Assembly: GCF_905220365.1 (NCBI RefSeq)
Contig: NC_061147.1
Location: 5,270,001-5,334,000 of the forward strand
DNA from: Vanessa cardui
Taxonomy: Eukaryota; Arthropoda; Insecta; Lepidoptera; Nymphalidae
DNA length: 64,000 nt
Reading direction: 5' to 3'
A model generated the notes under the pieces. That model saw only the letters and a list, made by a program, of their open reading frames with translations. It did not search any database and had not been told where the DNA came from. The translations under genes and the position numbers were made by a program. Below, piece after piece: positions 52,101 through 63,314 of the stretch. Positions within the stretch are counted from its first letter, which is position 1, and the number at the start of each line of letters is the position of its first letter.

Positions 52101-55100
52101 GTGTACTGTTCAATACGAATTGAGCCAAGAGAATGGAATGAGCGATCAGATAATATCTTCACCTATGACGTGTCCTTCACACAGGGCCGTATTTAGGGGA
52201 GGGCAACCGGGGCAACTGCCCTGGGGCCTCCACATGAGAGGAGGCCACAGTTTTCAGCAATTTAACAAATACTGAGATATAGTCAAATTATAAAAATGTT
52301 ACTATTTAATATTTTAAAAGTTACCGATATAAATACGAAACAAATGATAGCTCACTGATTGAAATAAAAAAAAACTAATTAATTCATAATAATTATTTGG
52401 GTGTTCACGCTTCTGTTTGTCTAGGGCCCTCACTGCTTTGTGGCCCCGGGGCCTACAGACCTTTAAATCCGACTCTGCCTTCACACTTACCATCACTATC
52501 CATGAGGCCGTCGATTTCAGTCTTAATACCGTCAACACCAAGGTCGGCGTTAGAGTCCTCGCCGCCTTGGCTGTGCGGTTCCATTTTAACTCTATGTGCC
52601 GGCTCGTCCGGTTCCTTTTTTAGTGCCGCTGGTGTCGGCAGTGACGCGGACGGTGGACGAGATCCGTGACCTGAAGAAATTAAGGATATATTGCAAATAA
52701 TAAATTGAAATCAATACAATTATTCCAAACATCAATAAATATTGACCATATATAACTTATAAATTTATGCTAAAAAAATATTTTTATGCAAATAAAAATA
52801 ATAATTATGAGTTTAAGCAAGTTTCATATAAAATCTGCATGAAAAATCTCCCAAGTAACAATTAATTATAATAAATACCAGGTTCGGCAGGATCATTAGG
52901 TTCGTCTTTAAGGCGGGCACCCCCGCCTTTCTCCTTCTCCTTGATCATTCCCCTACGTGCCTTCGCCAACTTGACTGTATAAAACAAATTCTCATAATAA
53001 CAGACTTAAATAAAAATAACAAAAATAACAATACAACCTTGTCAATGTGTATGGAGTCCTGGAATTTTTTATTTAAGATTAAAATTATTTCTTTGTCAAT
53101 TGGTTGTTTTTATTTCCTTAAGATAAATAGAAGTTTGGTCTTGCATTATTTTTTTTTGTCTTACTATATTTTTCTAGTTAAAGTCTAAATTAAAAATAAA
53201 ACTCGGTAAAATAAAAATAAAGGTCTCTTTTTTATAATACCAGCAGGTATTCATGTGATATACAAATACATATTCCATACAAAACCTGTATCATATAAGT
53301 ATTTATTTTCATATATAAGATTATATTCCTACATAATATATTATACACTTGTCATACTGCAGCATAAACATATACCCTCTTCTCTCATAAACTGAATTAT
53401 ACATATTTATGGAATTTAAGTCGTTAAAATTTTGAATGCACATACTTCTAGTAGTAATATCCATTCTAAAATAAGAATTTTAAATTTTTATTAATAGCTA
53501 TGAAACAAATATGTAAAGATGTCATTTAATTTTAATTCTTCATATTTAATTATGTTCAATAAAACAAATATCCAAATTTCAATATAAACAATTGCTTTGT
53601 TACTAAAATTATAATATTTTATCTAACCCTTACTTGTATTGCTTTTAATTTACTGTCAGAAATATCATCTGCCATTAAAATCAACTGTTTAATATATTAT
53701 TTTTGAATAATTGATACTACTTTACCAAATTTACATTTTATCAAAGTTTAGGGAAATTCTAGAGTTTGGGTCAGAATGTAATATAAATTTCATTTAAAGA
53801 TATAATTTAATACAAAAGTAACCCTGTCAGTATTGATACAAAGTCAGTCTAATTTTGACTTTTGAAATGGAGAATACGAATGAGAATGACAACTTTTTTA
53901 AATACATGACATAATATTGAAAAGCAAGAGATTCTGTGGGTTCAAACTGTTGCATTACAGTCCAATGGTCTCTACAATTGTCTACCCCTAATTATTATAA
54001 TATAAATTCTAATTATATAAAATGTACAAGGACTTTTTGTCATAAACCTTATTTCCAAATTCTACGTAGATCGAGCTGTAGATAGTAAGTTGAAGCAAAT
54101 TTTATATAAGAATTGTGTAAAGAAACAATTAAATATAAGATGTTGATATAATATTTTTACATCAAACTCAAAACATGAAATGTTAAAAGATTTTTACCGA
54201 ATATCATTTTGTTATACTAATTATTAATATTTTTTCTATTTAATATACTATGCTTGTGTAAAACTGTTGTTTCTTCCATTATGAATCAATTGTTAAATAG
54301 AATTATCTTTTTTGCCCATACTTCCTTTTACTCTTCAATTTTTGTATGACTTTTTATAATAATGACATTACAAAGAATTTATGAAGATAATAAATATATA
54401 ATCAAGCTTTTTTTTAATAGATACTAAATATACTACAATGTAAAAATGTACTCCTAATTTATGATAAATAGAGTAAAAATAATACTAGAAGATATTAAGC
54501 TTTTTTGGTAAAAAAACCAATTGCTTTACTTAAAAAAGTAATGTACAGGTATACATATTTCTCTTTCAATTTTAACAGATATATGATGAAAATCAAAAAA
54601 ATACTGTATGAAATATATTTGTACAATAAATAATAAATAAATATAATAAATATATATACAATTAAAAAATAATTTAATATTTCAATATATACAATATTAA
54701 TAAATATATGTAAAATATATTATAATTAACTTGTAATTTACATAAAACTGTCATAATGTACTGGTATATTGTTATAGTTTGTTTAGTATGTGTGAACCTA
54801 ATGATATTTAAAAACATATATTGGCAAATATAAGATAATCTAAGAATTTATTAGTCATTTTGTTTCCAAAACCAAATGTTTTAATATTTTTATGTCAAAC
54901 TAATTTATTTAGCTATATATCTCAATGTATAATAATTATTAAATGTAACTAGTTTAATTTTAGGTTTTACCCTATTTTTGACGTGTTGCTGCTATTGATT
55001 TACCGAACTAGCCTAATAAGCTTTCTAAGATGGTATGTAATAAATATATTATAAGCATGTATCATTCATATTATTTATCTTTGTTCATATCAGATTAAAA

Positions 55101-55443
55101 CACAAACATTAAACTAAAATGAATTGTAAATATTTAAATATTGATTAGTAATTTGCTAGACAAATTTTGTTGAATCAAATGTTTTTGTTTGTAAATAATA
55201 TGTTAAACATTAAATTTTCATATATGTAAACAAATTTTGTTATTATAAAAAAAAATAGCATTTCAATTTTTCTTCATCATTTTGATATATATTTGAACCT
55301 ACTAGCATTCAATTCGATATTGTTCTATTCCAAAGTGAATAACTATTTTAGACCAGAGGCACTGGCATGTAATATATCAGAACTAACTACAGAAACTTAC
55401 GTGAACTGTTGAAAATGTGACAGTAATAACAAGTATTCACCAT
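37535..55443 (-). CDS. lgs: Legless/BCL9 homologue, Wnt co-activator adaptor, 20 exons
   Basis: Nuclear adaptor linking beta-catenin/Armadillo to Pygopus. Exons 5' to 3': 55401-55443 (tentative), 52879-52974, 52491-52670, 50495-50625, 50211-50375, 48973-49101, 48471-48857, 48155-48278, 47008-47657, 46823-46931, 46623-46741, 45729-45900, 44795-44893, 43132-43242, 42018-42176 (acceptor uncertain), 41387-41501, 39392-39528, 38834-39036, 38387-38720, 37535-38307. About 1411 residues. HD1 (Pygopus binding) IFVFSTLLANKGAEAVISGQ near 208; HD2 (beta-catenin binding) TPQQRAHREEQLATIRKMQQ near 435; HD3 DIDWQKLHHQFFDD near 747. Also PPPPYGASPLHRSASVPIAT, FDPISSLAQMSQQL, VQVKASAPNTIQYLP and FHNFQQQLYATGSRG, all with close fly Legless counterparts. 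Acceptors of 47657 and 49101 have nearby in-frame alternatives. Confidence 0.94.
39589..39875 (-). mobile_element. Repeat A inside tandem unit 1
   Basis: Sense on minus with a T-run at its plus-strand left end. Flanked by GTAT at 39585-39588 and 39876-39879. Tandem unit 2 gives the uninterrupted sequence CGAATTTGTATTCATTTTTC, so the ends are exact. Confidence 0.92.
40112..40341 (-). mobile_element. SINE C in tandem unit 1
   Basis: Full-length minus-sense copy with B box complement GGAATCGAACC (40267-40277) and head complement CACTCGACCACGGAGG. Confidence 0.88.
40432..40769. mobile_element. TA-target MITE, copy 2, inside tandem unit 2
   Basis: Nearly identical to 27376-27713, same inverted ends, flanked by TA at 40430-40431 and 40770-40771. 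Tandem unit 1 reads straight from GTGGTCGGGCA to CGTCTTTATG, giving the empty site. Confidence 0.93.
40929..41159 (-). mobile_element. SINE C in tandem unit 2
   Basis: Full-length minus-sense copy paralogous to 40112-40341 through the tandem duplication, with a small number of substitutions. Confidence 0.88.
42967..43108 (+). repeat. TG/TTTG microsatellite beside a legless exon
   Basis: About 140 bases of TG with TTTG and CGTG variants, ending 24 bases from the legless exon at 43132-43242 on its donor side. Confidence 0.97.
43428..43668 (+). mobile_element. SINE C, full-length tRNA-headed copy in a legless intron
   Basis: Head with A box TGGTCGAGTGG at 43441-43451 and B box GGTTCGATTCC at 43494-43504, preceded by GACTTCCG and followed by CGGCCGAGTCG. 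The body reads TAGTTTTCTATGTTGTCTTG and ends in TCATATTTATT. The head folds only partly as a tRNA and lacks a proper anticodon loop, so this is a SINE, not a tRNA gene. Confidence 0.92.
43936..44130 (+). mobile_element. Helitron-like or related dispersed repeat fragment
   Basis: GCCCGGCTTCGCACGAG start, then ATCACATTAGAAACTTCTAAA, TACAATATTGTCC and AAAGATCTAAGCA(T/C)AC. Shares these blocks in order with 62428-62660. Confidence 0.6.
44146..44400 (+). mobile_element. Dispersed repeat fragment with CCCGGCTTCGCACGGG start
   Basis: CTAGCGGCCCGTCCCGGCTT start, then AAATTCGTTCAGTGGTTTTG and a GCGGACGTACAGACATACAG end, all phrases of a common butterfly element. Confidence 0.55.
44467..44743 (+). mobile_element. 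Helitron-like element, sister of 31110-31382
   Basis: ACATATAATAAAATTGGAGT start and ACAGCTAG|T end; the internal GGAACGGCTGGACCGATTTT is shared. The extreme 5' TC is lost. Confidence 0.65.
44937..45186. repeat. Two-copy tandem repeat, about 127-base unit
   Basis: 44937-45063 and 45064-45186 are about 95 percent alike by eye, differing mainly in an A-run length and a few bases. In a legless intron. Confidence 0.95.
45268..45310. repeat. 17-base perfect hairpin in a legless intron
   Basis: Arms 45268-45284 and 45294-45310 are exact complements with a nine-base loop, following the phrase CATCCCGACGTTTCG that I know as a recurrent motif of insect dispersed repeats. Confidence 0.88.
45937..46055 (-). 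mobile_element. SINE B, 5'-truncated, with 17-base target duplication
   Basis: Perfect 17-base duplication at 45920-45936 and 46056-46072 (ATTTTAATTTATAAGCA). The insert reads from a GTTGTT-type tail to the GGAATATGTTCC region in minus sense. Lies 20 bases upstream of the acceptor of the legless exon at 45729-45900. Confidence 0.93.
46080..46388 (-). mobile_element. Repeat A with a small internal expansion
   Basis: Full-length minus-sense copy directly beside the SINE B above. An extra TACTGTTACTG-type microsatellite sits near 46295-46320. Confidence 0.85.
47703..47985 (+). mobile_element. Repeat A close to a legless acceptor
   Basis: Full-length plus-sense copy ending CCTATACCATAAAAAAAA. 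Its 5' end is about 45 bases upstream (in transcript sense) of the acceptor of the legless exon at 47008-47657. Confidence 0.9.
49970..50145 (-). mobile_element. Repeat A, degraded 5'-side copy
   Basis: GAATTAAGATGTCC, ACACTGGTTCATTTACCCTT, CCGGAATACAACAATA and GATGAGTGGGTGGTACCTAC are readable; the tail half is lost or unrecognisable. Confidence 0.7.
50694..50750. repeat. 24-base hairpin, one mismatch, in a legless intron
   Basis: Arms 50694-50717 and 50727-50750 around a nine-base loop of TCTG repeats. Confidence 0.9.
50751..52150. other. Legless intron, otherwise featureless
   Basis: AT-rich, with a G7 run near 51564. No exon or known repeat seen until the hAT MITE at 52182. Confidence 0.45.
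52182..52477. mobile_element. hAT-type MITE abutting a legless splice donor
   Basis: 296 bases with ends CAGGGCCGTATTTA and TAAATCCGACTCTG (imperfect 14-base terminal inverted repeats) flanked by the exact 8-base duplication CCTTCACA at 52174-52181 and 52478-52485. Eight-base targets and CAG-type ends are hAT hallmarks. No coding capacity. The right duplication touches the donor of the legless exon at 52491-52670. Confidence 0.93.
52975..55400. other. Tentative first legless intron
   Basis: Very AT-rich with low coding potential. No repeat family or RNA recognised. Confidence 0.45.
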
Positions 55444-58092
55444 TCATGTTCGTAAGTAAACAGACCTATTAAAAAATTGTATACATACAAATACAAAATG
55501 ATCCGCGGGCCTTTCGTCACGGGCGCAATAATTGGCACATGTCCCACAAATCCACGGAACGGCACTTCATTACAAGAATGTCATTATGCTGCAGCAAGCG
55601 ATCGAGAGATTATTATAAATAGAGATCTTAAAGAACCTTGGCGGTCGCGAAGACGCTCGCAGCGCCCGCGGCCCCTCCACCACGACCGGCCGTCACAAAC
55701 CTCGATTATATCCAGATATTTAATTAAAACTAAACTTCACCGCGAAACGCAATAAAAATTCCAGGTTTACTCTCCATACATAAACAATGAGATAGATCGG
55801 GTGTAGACAGGCGCGAAGCACACTTAACGCACGTTTATTATGGCCGATTTAATACTTTAAACACGCTGTTTGGACAAGACGACACCTTCAGAGAAAGCGT
55901 CTAACATTAATTTATATCATTCGTGTGATCTAATTAAGGTATAACGAGGGGTATGCAGCGAGAAACAAAAAATCGGGATCGCTGACATTTTTGTTTATGG
56001 TACATCGACGAGACGAGATCCAGAATCCACAAATAGCGAATAAACGTACATGATTACCGCCTCCTGACGGATTTTCTATCACTTGATAACACAAAACACG
56101 GTGATTCTTCACATTTATGTAAACTTCATCGTTAAAATATACTCATTTATTAATTTCTTTCTATCAGCATATAACACAAATCACCACGCACACACAACAC
56201 AACATACATAATATATGTACACCAATACACATGGGATGGATACTTCTCACTCACAAATTTCCTTTTCTACACAAAAACAACAAAAGTGCGAGAATAGTGA
56301 GATATACGTTCGATAACGCGCACCAGCAAATTTTTTTTTTTTCAATCAATATACTCCATTTATATTCATGACTTCAGTTGAATTAAACATTTTTATTTAA
56401 TGCATAATATTGTATTGATTTAAACATACCTTTTGATATCATTATTGTATAAAATTAGATCTTTGAATGTATATTTGGATGATTGCTGATTGCTATTACA
56501 GTAATTTTTATATATGTTTAGGATTTTTTTTAAGAATATTTAATTATTACCTATATTTCGTCAAAATAACTTTAGTTTCAAATATTAAAGAAAGTGAGCC
56601 TTAAATATAATCTAATAGATAATGATTTTATTAAATACTATATGACTTAAATGATAAAGGTGACTATATACAATTATTGATAACTTAAATAAAGTACCTA
56701 AATATGGTATAAAAATATTTAATTTAATAGTTGAATATAAAATTAGTAATTAAAATATAAATACATTTTTTTAAATTAATTAATGTGAGTATCCGAACGT
56801 CAGAGAAAAATAATAATTATTTCCAAAAATAAAATAAGGATTTTACATGATAAGTAACGTTTATTTTTATAATAATAGCCGCACATAAAATATATTTTAG
56901 ATAAATAAGATAATTAAACAATATACATTAAAATAATTTAACGAGTGAAGTTGTCTATGCTTTCTAAATTCTAAGTAAGTAATTAATTCAATATGGCTAC
57001 TTCTACAATAAGTAATTTAAAAAACATATAATTTTTAAGTACTAATATGAATATCGTATTATCGAAATTACAAAAAGCATCATAATTCTACCTACGGCGT
57101 ACAATTAAACAAGAATTTAATATCACGACCCGAATATATTTTTAAAGGTTTCATGACATTTGTAAATGTCATTCGTGAATATCATAGATAAGAAAAGAAT
57201 AATTGACATTGATGGTATTGTACAATGTACACAAAAGTTACCACTTTTGTTACCTTTAATACCTCTTCATATATCTTTAAATATTTGAAAATCATAATAT
57301 TAATTCAAATTAAAATTACCAAAATGTATACATTTTTATATATTTTAAAGTTTTGTTTTGTTTATTGTATTCCACTATTTGAAGTCAATTGTATTACAAA
57401 TTAAAGATGAATGATAAAAACATACTCCCAAGGATATATCACATATTTTTTAGTTTTTATTTTAACTATTTTTAAGAATTTTAAACAATAGATATTAATC
57501 TATTCATGTTATCATAATTAATTATAAAATAGAAGTGAAACAGTTACATAAATTTACGTCTGACACAATTTCAATCATGTTGAATGTATAAAATGGTATA
57601 ATTATTATTATTCTATTATGATATTTTATTGTTACTATCAAATTATAAAACATAATTGCATTTTGATATCCATTGAGTTTGGCATTAGAAAAAAAAATAC
57701 ATTGTCTATGACTATTTCACGGTGAAGGGAGGAGGGGCAACGATAGATTTCGCTTCGTTGTCGTGTATTAAATTTTTAGTAGTTTGTGTTAAAATCGTTA
57801 TATATGGATTGAATTGAGTGGGACTGTTTTATGCTATATGAGTGGATTAGAGATATTGATAACTGTTTGTGTACACCGGCGATTACATTCGGACCGCTCC
57901 CTGTGCGTAGAGTACGTACGTCAGTCATCAAGTATTTTTCATGCTTGTACTACTTGCGTATAGTAGGGGCCGTGTGATAGTAAAAGCTGTTGGAAAGTGC
58001 ATTCATACGGGAAACTATTGCCGTAAAAACGAATCTCACGTTCCGTTTTTAATATAGCGCTAAGTGTTGAGTGTTCAGCCGATAGGAATTGG
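55444..58092. promoter_or_regulatory. Probable legless 5' UTR and promoter zone
   Basis: A locally GC- and CpG-rich stretch at about 55500-55700 and 56020-56320 stands out from AT-rich surroundings and lies just upstream of the tentative first coding exon of legless. 57700-58090 also rises in GC and precedes the candidate plus-strand exon. A 92-residue plus-strand frame at 55477-55755 is probably a by-product of this composition. No TATA or initiator could be fixed. Confidence 0.4.
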
Positions 58093-58111
58093 ATGTTTGA
58101 AGCCATTTTCG
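58093..58111 (+). CDS. Candidate first coding exon of a plus-strand gene leaving the window
   Basis: ATG TTT GAA GCC ATT TTC G followed at once by the strong donor GTAAGTGC (MFEAIF..., phase 1), preceded by a GC-richer region. No second exon with a fitting phase is evident before 64000, so the gene would continue to the right. The start context is not decisive. It may be a chance ATG in a 5' UTR exon. Confidence 0.3.
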
Positions 58112-60640
58112 GTAAGTGCTCATATCAGTGGTATTTACGTTTATACTGACGATGATATTGTGTTCTACATGAGTATTGACCCCTTAAGGTGGACTTTGTC
58201 AGCTTATCGGGCAGTCACGTCTATAGGTTCTCTTATATTTTATATGTGAAGGTATTCTTATCAGTTTCATTTGTGTTGTTCAAAAAATAATGTCCCATTA
58301 AATTAAATATTATGACAAGTTGACTGTCAGATATTATTAACACTGTTATTTTTTTAAATGTAATAAATCTATCATAAAAAATGATAAAAAAATGTATGAG
58401 GTATATATCTCATACATTTATTACCTATTACTAAATAATATACACAATACTGATTTACTGTAGTTTCTCTTAATAAAAATCAAAGTATTATTAAATACAT
58501 ACAGAAATGTATCATTTTCACTTACTTACTCATGATTGACACTTAAATTTGCGTAAGACCTGTCTTGCTATTTATATTTTGGAATATACTATTCAATTGT
58601 AACTCTGTGTTATTTTCAAATTCATGAATCAGAGTCATGTAATTTATTAAGATCCTCATATTTTACTCAAAATAATTATTATATAATTCTGGTTAAATTA
58701 GAAAATTTGGATATGTATTTTGTAAAGTAATGTAAAGTATTGTAGTGTCATATTTTTATATACTTGGATATCTTACCAACCTAAGAACAGACATTTTATA
58801 AGCCAGAAATTTAAAACCCTATAGATAATGCTTTGTATAATTTCTCTTAAGCCCGATAAATATTTCATTTATTAATGGGAATGTTTGAGCAAAAACATAA
58901 AGTAATTATACAAAATTAACAAGAGTTCACAAATTGAATGCTTGGTTTGCTTGTCTTCATTCACATTTTTTGATAAATTATGATCCATTTAAATTTCTTA
59001 AAAGAAATATTCTTAATTTAATAACCAATGTATTCTTCTAGTAGCAGTAGTCGTACTTCTAGTAAAAATTGTATATATGTTTGTATTACGTAATTAATTA
59101 AATTTATATATATTTATTGTAATGGGCACAATTAAATATTTAAAATAATTTTTAAATAATGATTCTATATTCATCTAGTAACACATGCAGCATCTAATGT
59201 TTAAGGAATTTTGTAGCTTAGCTTAATTGGGATAAAATATGGATGTCCATATTTACTTTGCTGCCATGAATATGTTGGTTCAATAAGTTGTCATTGTCAT
59301 CAAATATGACAAAACTTGTAAATTTTTAAATGTTTTCTAGGAACTCTAGATATTTATATGCATGATTCATGTAAGGAAATTATTTCAATTCTAAAAGATA
59401 ATATTTATCATTGAAAGAATGGAACATTTATTGTTAAGAGTAGTTGCTATTTGTCATGCGTTACAGAATTGCTTTTTTCATTGTCATTGATGTTTGTGAT
59501 TTAATGAAATTAAAATATAAAGTAAGTGTAAATATAAAGACATCTAGACAAAATGATATATTTCCTTTTAATAGGTTGTCGCTCACAACTTGAGCCGACG
59601 AAGGGAAAAATATAGCTCTTGCCATTCCAAGTCATATTTACGACTTTGAGTCACTGCATAGATCTTGTCCTTCTGGTCCGTGCACATTTCCTTAAATGAT
59701 ACCCATTAAATAGACATAAGTCTTTGGGCACCAATGCACTTTTATTCATAATGTGCCATCAACTTTGGTAAATGAGATGTCATGTCCGTCGAGAGTGTAG
59801 CACTCTAGGTCACTCAAACTTCCGCTAAATACCGGATCACTGAGTGTGAGGAGACTTTTGTTTTTCATCTTTCGTTAACATTCTAATATTTGATATCTGT
59901 TAATATCATTGTATATTTTTTTGAACTACAATGATACCACGTCATATTTTAAACTTGACTCTTAAACTACGACTGCCATACAGATAAGCCTAGATGACCC
60001 AATAGATAGACAAGCTGATTTTAATCTAAACTTGCCGACTTGCCGGTTCAAGTCGGTGCGAGTTTAAGTTTTCGAAGTGCTTAAGTCGTGTTAAAAGTTA
60101 TCACGAGTATCGCGAAGGGGATATCATTGTGATAAAACTTGCGTGTGTTGGATGAAATTCTGAAGCATATTTATCATGTTCCCGCAAATAGCAACCAAAA
60201 TTCACATCCTATATACGACGACAGTATACTCGACGTGATGAGATGATGTTGATACATTTACGCAAAGGGTTTTCGAGTGAAATTGATACACAGGCTGATG
60301 TAAAATGCTATACGTTCATTTGATACGAAGTTCTTAAAAGGTATACCTACGTCGGTATTAAAAATCGTTACTAAGTGGTTTGGTATTTTCTGAGATCCTT
60401 TTTTTTGGTAGTGACCGACGCGGTAATATTTTGCCGCGTGATTCACTGTTTAAGTATGTCTGTGTTAATTTTATAAATTTCGTTTATATCCTGTAAATAG
60501 CGATTATAAGCGACGTTCACACATGTTAATCAGAATATTGATGGATAACGTCACGCCCTTAATTTCATCACTGACTCTGTGATAGTCCTTTCGTTTTGTG
60601 GACTAGCCTCTTTTTCATATTTGAATTTATATTCAGTCCA
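58112..60640. other. AT-rich stretch, possible intron
   Basis: Holds a very degraded Repeat A-like region around 59575-59850 and an 11-base hairpin at 58390-58419. Nothing else recognised. Confidence 0.4.
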
Positions 60641-60649
60641 ATATATAAC

Positions 60650-60850
60650 TAGTTGTCGCCCGCGGCTTTGTCATGCGTTTTAGAGAGTTCATTGATATGT
60701 GTCAGGCAAAATAAAGTAGCATATGGCCATCCTTGGAGTTCAAGTTTGCTTCACACCAAATTGCATCAAATTCTGTTAATTGGTTTGGTCATAATATTAG
60801 ATTTGGATTACATATTAGATATAGATTTTGCGATTCAAATGTAACCAATG
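60650..60850 (-). mobile_element. Helitron-like fragment related to 2456-2810
   Basis: Plus start ACTAGTTGTCGCCCGCGGCT, then TTTGCTTCACACCAAATTGC and TTGGTTTGGTC; the same phrases in the same order occur at 2455-2760. Confidence 0.6.
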
Positions 60851-61614
60851 ATATTTATCCTATGATAATACAGAGTGAAAATAATAGAAATATCATTAGT
60901 ATAATACAAAATACTTGACATAGACTTGGTTGTACTGATTATGAAGTCGCGTGAATACGTTATTTTACCATGGAATTATGTCGTTATATGACCATGTACG
61001 TGGTTTATTAGTCTGAGGTTTTTCCGTGTCGGAAAATGTTAACGCGGCTCTCGAATAAATAGAGTAGCTTATGAAATGAGTGTTGAAAATTTCGAGTGGA
61101 GCGCATTTCGACACATTGAGGGTAACATACAATCAAAAGTGCCGTAGTGGCAAGTGTCAGAATTGAATCGGAAATAAAGTCGCGCTTATTGTTGTGTAGT
61201 TATTATGTAGTGTTCGATTCAGTTATAATAGAAGCATGTGCGCTTTTTCTTTAATTTATAGGCTTTAGGCATGTTAACAGTAAAATTTTATCATATAAGT
61301 AAGTTGTAAAAGCCTTTTTTACGTAATATTTAATGTAAGAAGTATATTTTTTAAGGGCGTACACACCCGAACCTTTTCTATTTTTTTCATTTGTCCTTAA
61401 TACTGAAGACTGAATTCTTAAGATTCAAGCGAAATCGGACTCATAAATAGTTAAAAAATATAAATGAACTAAAGAAGTAAGTTAGGTTACGTTTTTTAAT
61501 TGGAAGGGGAACGCAACGCAAAAGATAAATCCACTAAATTAAAGGCTAAGCTCTTATTAATATTATCTGAATCGATTCACGCAACCACTATAGTTTTGTT
61601 TTTGGCTGTTGGGC

Positions 61615-62158
61615 ATATGGACCATATGGCGTATGGTTGACGGGACTACCGCAAATTTTTGACTTAAAAAATAGTGACTATTCGTTACATCACAGATGCG
61701 CCTCCAAACTTTGGGAACTAAGGTGTTGTCCCTTGTGCCTGTACCTACACTGTCTTACTCACCGTCTAACAACGGTACGGTATACAACAGTACTAACTAT
61801 TATACTGTTTAGTAACAGCCTGTATATTTCCCACTGCTGGGATAAGGCCTCCTCTTCTATTAAGGAGAGGTTTTGGAACATATTCCACCACGCTGTTCCA
61901 ATGTGGGTGGGTGGAATGCACATGTGACAGAATTTCGATGAAATTAGACACATGCAGGTTTCCTCACGATGTTTTCGACCACCGAGCACGAGATGACTTA
62001 AAAACACAAATTAAGCACATATACATATATATAGTGGTGCTTGCCTGGGTGTGAACCCGCAATCCTCGAAATCCTCAAATTATACTGTTTGCCGGTAGAA
62101 TATCTGTGTGTAGTACCTACACATACAATCTTGCACAAAGCCATACCACCAAGTAAAC
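61615..62158 (-). mobile_element. Repeat A, old copy split by SINE B
   Basis: Left part 61615-61810 (TTGGGAACTAAGGTG, CCTTGTGCCTGTA, ACAACAGTACT); right part 62091-62158 (GCCGGTAGAATATCTG, GCACAAAGCC). Interrupted at ATTATACTGTTT by the next element. Confidence 0.8.
61811..62078 (-). mobile_element. SINE B nested in Repeat A, 12-base target duplication
   Basis: Nearly complete minus-sense SINE B (GTAACAGCCTGTA tail end through GAGGTTTTGGAACATATTCC to the GGGTGTGAACCCGC B-box region). ATTATACTGTTT flanks it at 61799-61810 and 62079-62090. Confidence 0.9.
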
Positions 62159-62427
62159 ACCAAGACGATTAACCAGACTTTTATTTTAAAAACAGATCTG
62201 TTTGTTAAAAGTTAATTACGTAATGTTCCGGTTTTATTTGTATTTTATCTAAGAAATGTTTGAGATTATTATTTCTTCGTTAACACAGTTCCAACTTTAT
62301 ACTTCCATTGTTAATTGCAAGGGCAATTAGCATGATTTGAGTGCAATGTGAACGACCCATTTCCATAGCTTCTTCGGAGGACAGCAGTAAATCCGTACAA
62401 AATATTTTATGTACATTTATTGTTACA

Positions 62428-62690
62428 CTAGCGAATCGCCCTGGCTTCGCACGTGTGCAGTGCTTATATTAAGTATACAAGAAAATTTGTATATTTATGA
62501 TATCACATTAGCAACTTCTAAAATTGACAGTGTTTCTTTACAATATTGTCCTTGTATTATATACAAAAAACTTGCTCTCGTATCACTATGTATTAAAAGA
62601 AACCGCATTAAAATCCGTTGAGTAATTTTAAAGATCTAAGCACACATAGGGACAGACAGCAGTAATCGACTTTGTTTTATACTATGTAAA
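62428..62690 (+). mobile_element. Dispersed repeat related to 43936-44130
   Basis: CTAGCGAATCGCCCTGGCTT start, TTAGCAACTTCTAAA, TTACAATATTGTCC, AAAGATCTAAGCACACATA in shared order. Confidence 0.6.
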
Positions 62691-63314
62691 GAAGATGAGT
62701 GTTACACAGTTCTCAACACTGATATGAAAGCATGTAATAATTATTAAGTAACAAGATACTTTTTGTTTCGAGACTATAGAGTTTTTAATGGAGCTTTTAT
62801 GAAGATAGAATTGTTTTTTTTTATTGGTTAACGAAATATGAGTACTCAGAGCGGATAGGGTGTTTGTTTTATTGGTTGTATAATAAGATACTTTTAATAG
62901 TAATTGTCCTAAAGCTAAGTGAAAACATCATCATTTATTATGAAACAGTTTGAATAGTAACCAACTGTGATTACGTGGTTAAAACAAAATGTAAATAACT
63001 ATTTTCTTTATTGAAACAAAGATGCTATCAAATAATATTCCATTACATTCATACGTACTTAAACGAAATTATACTTAAACGTTACGATTGAATGTCTTAT
63101 GGTTTCCTGTACAAGATAAGCTAAAATAAACACAGCTTAAAATAAACTTTAATAACATTCAAACAAAACAAAGCATTCGCAGGCATGAATCAAAACTGTT
63201 ATTACATTTTAATGGACTTGCTTAATACTCACGGTATCCAAATATAGTATACATATAGGTTATTGTTATTCCATTGTATTCTAGGCTAAATATATTAAGA
63301 TTATAGACAGTATA

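Noticed and set aside
55477..55755. 92-residue plus-strand protein
   Set aside because: Arg/Pro-rich low-complexity frame inside the GC-rich legless 5' zone, no motif, no splice support.
58064..58249. 61-residue plus-strand frame
   Set aside because: Runs through a strong splice donor at 58112; the other frame starting at 58093 fits better as a first exon.
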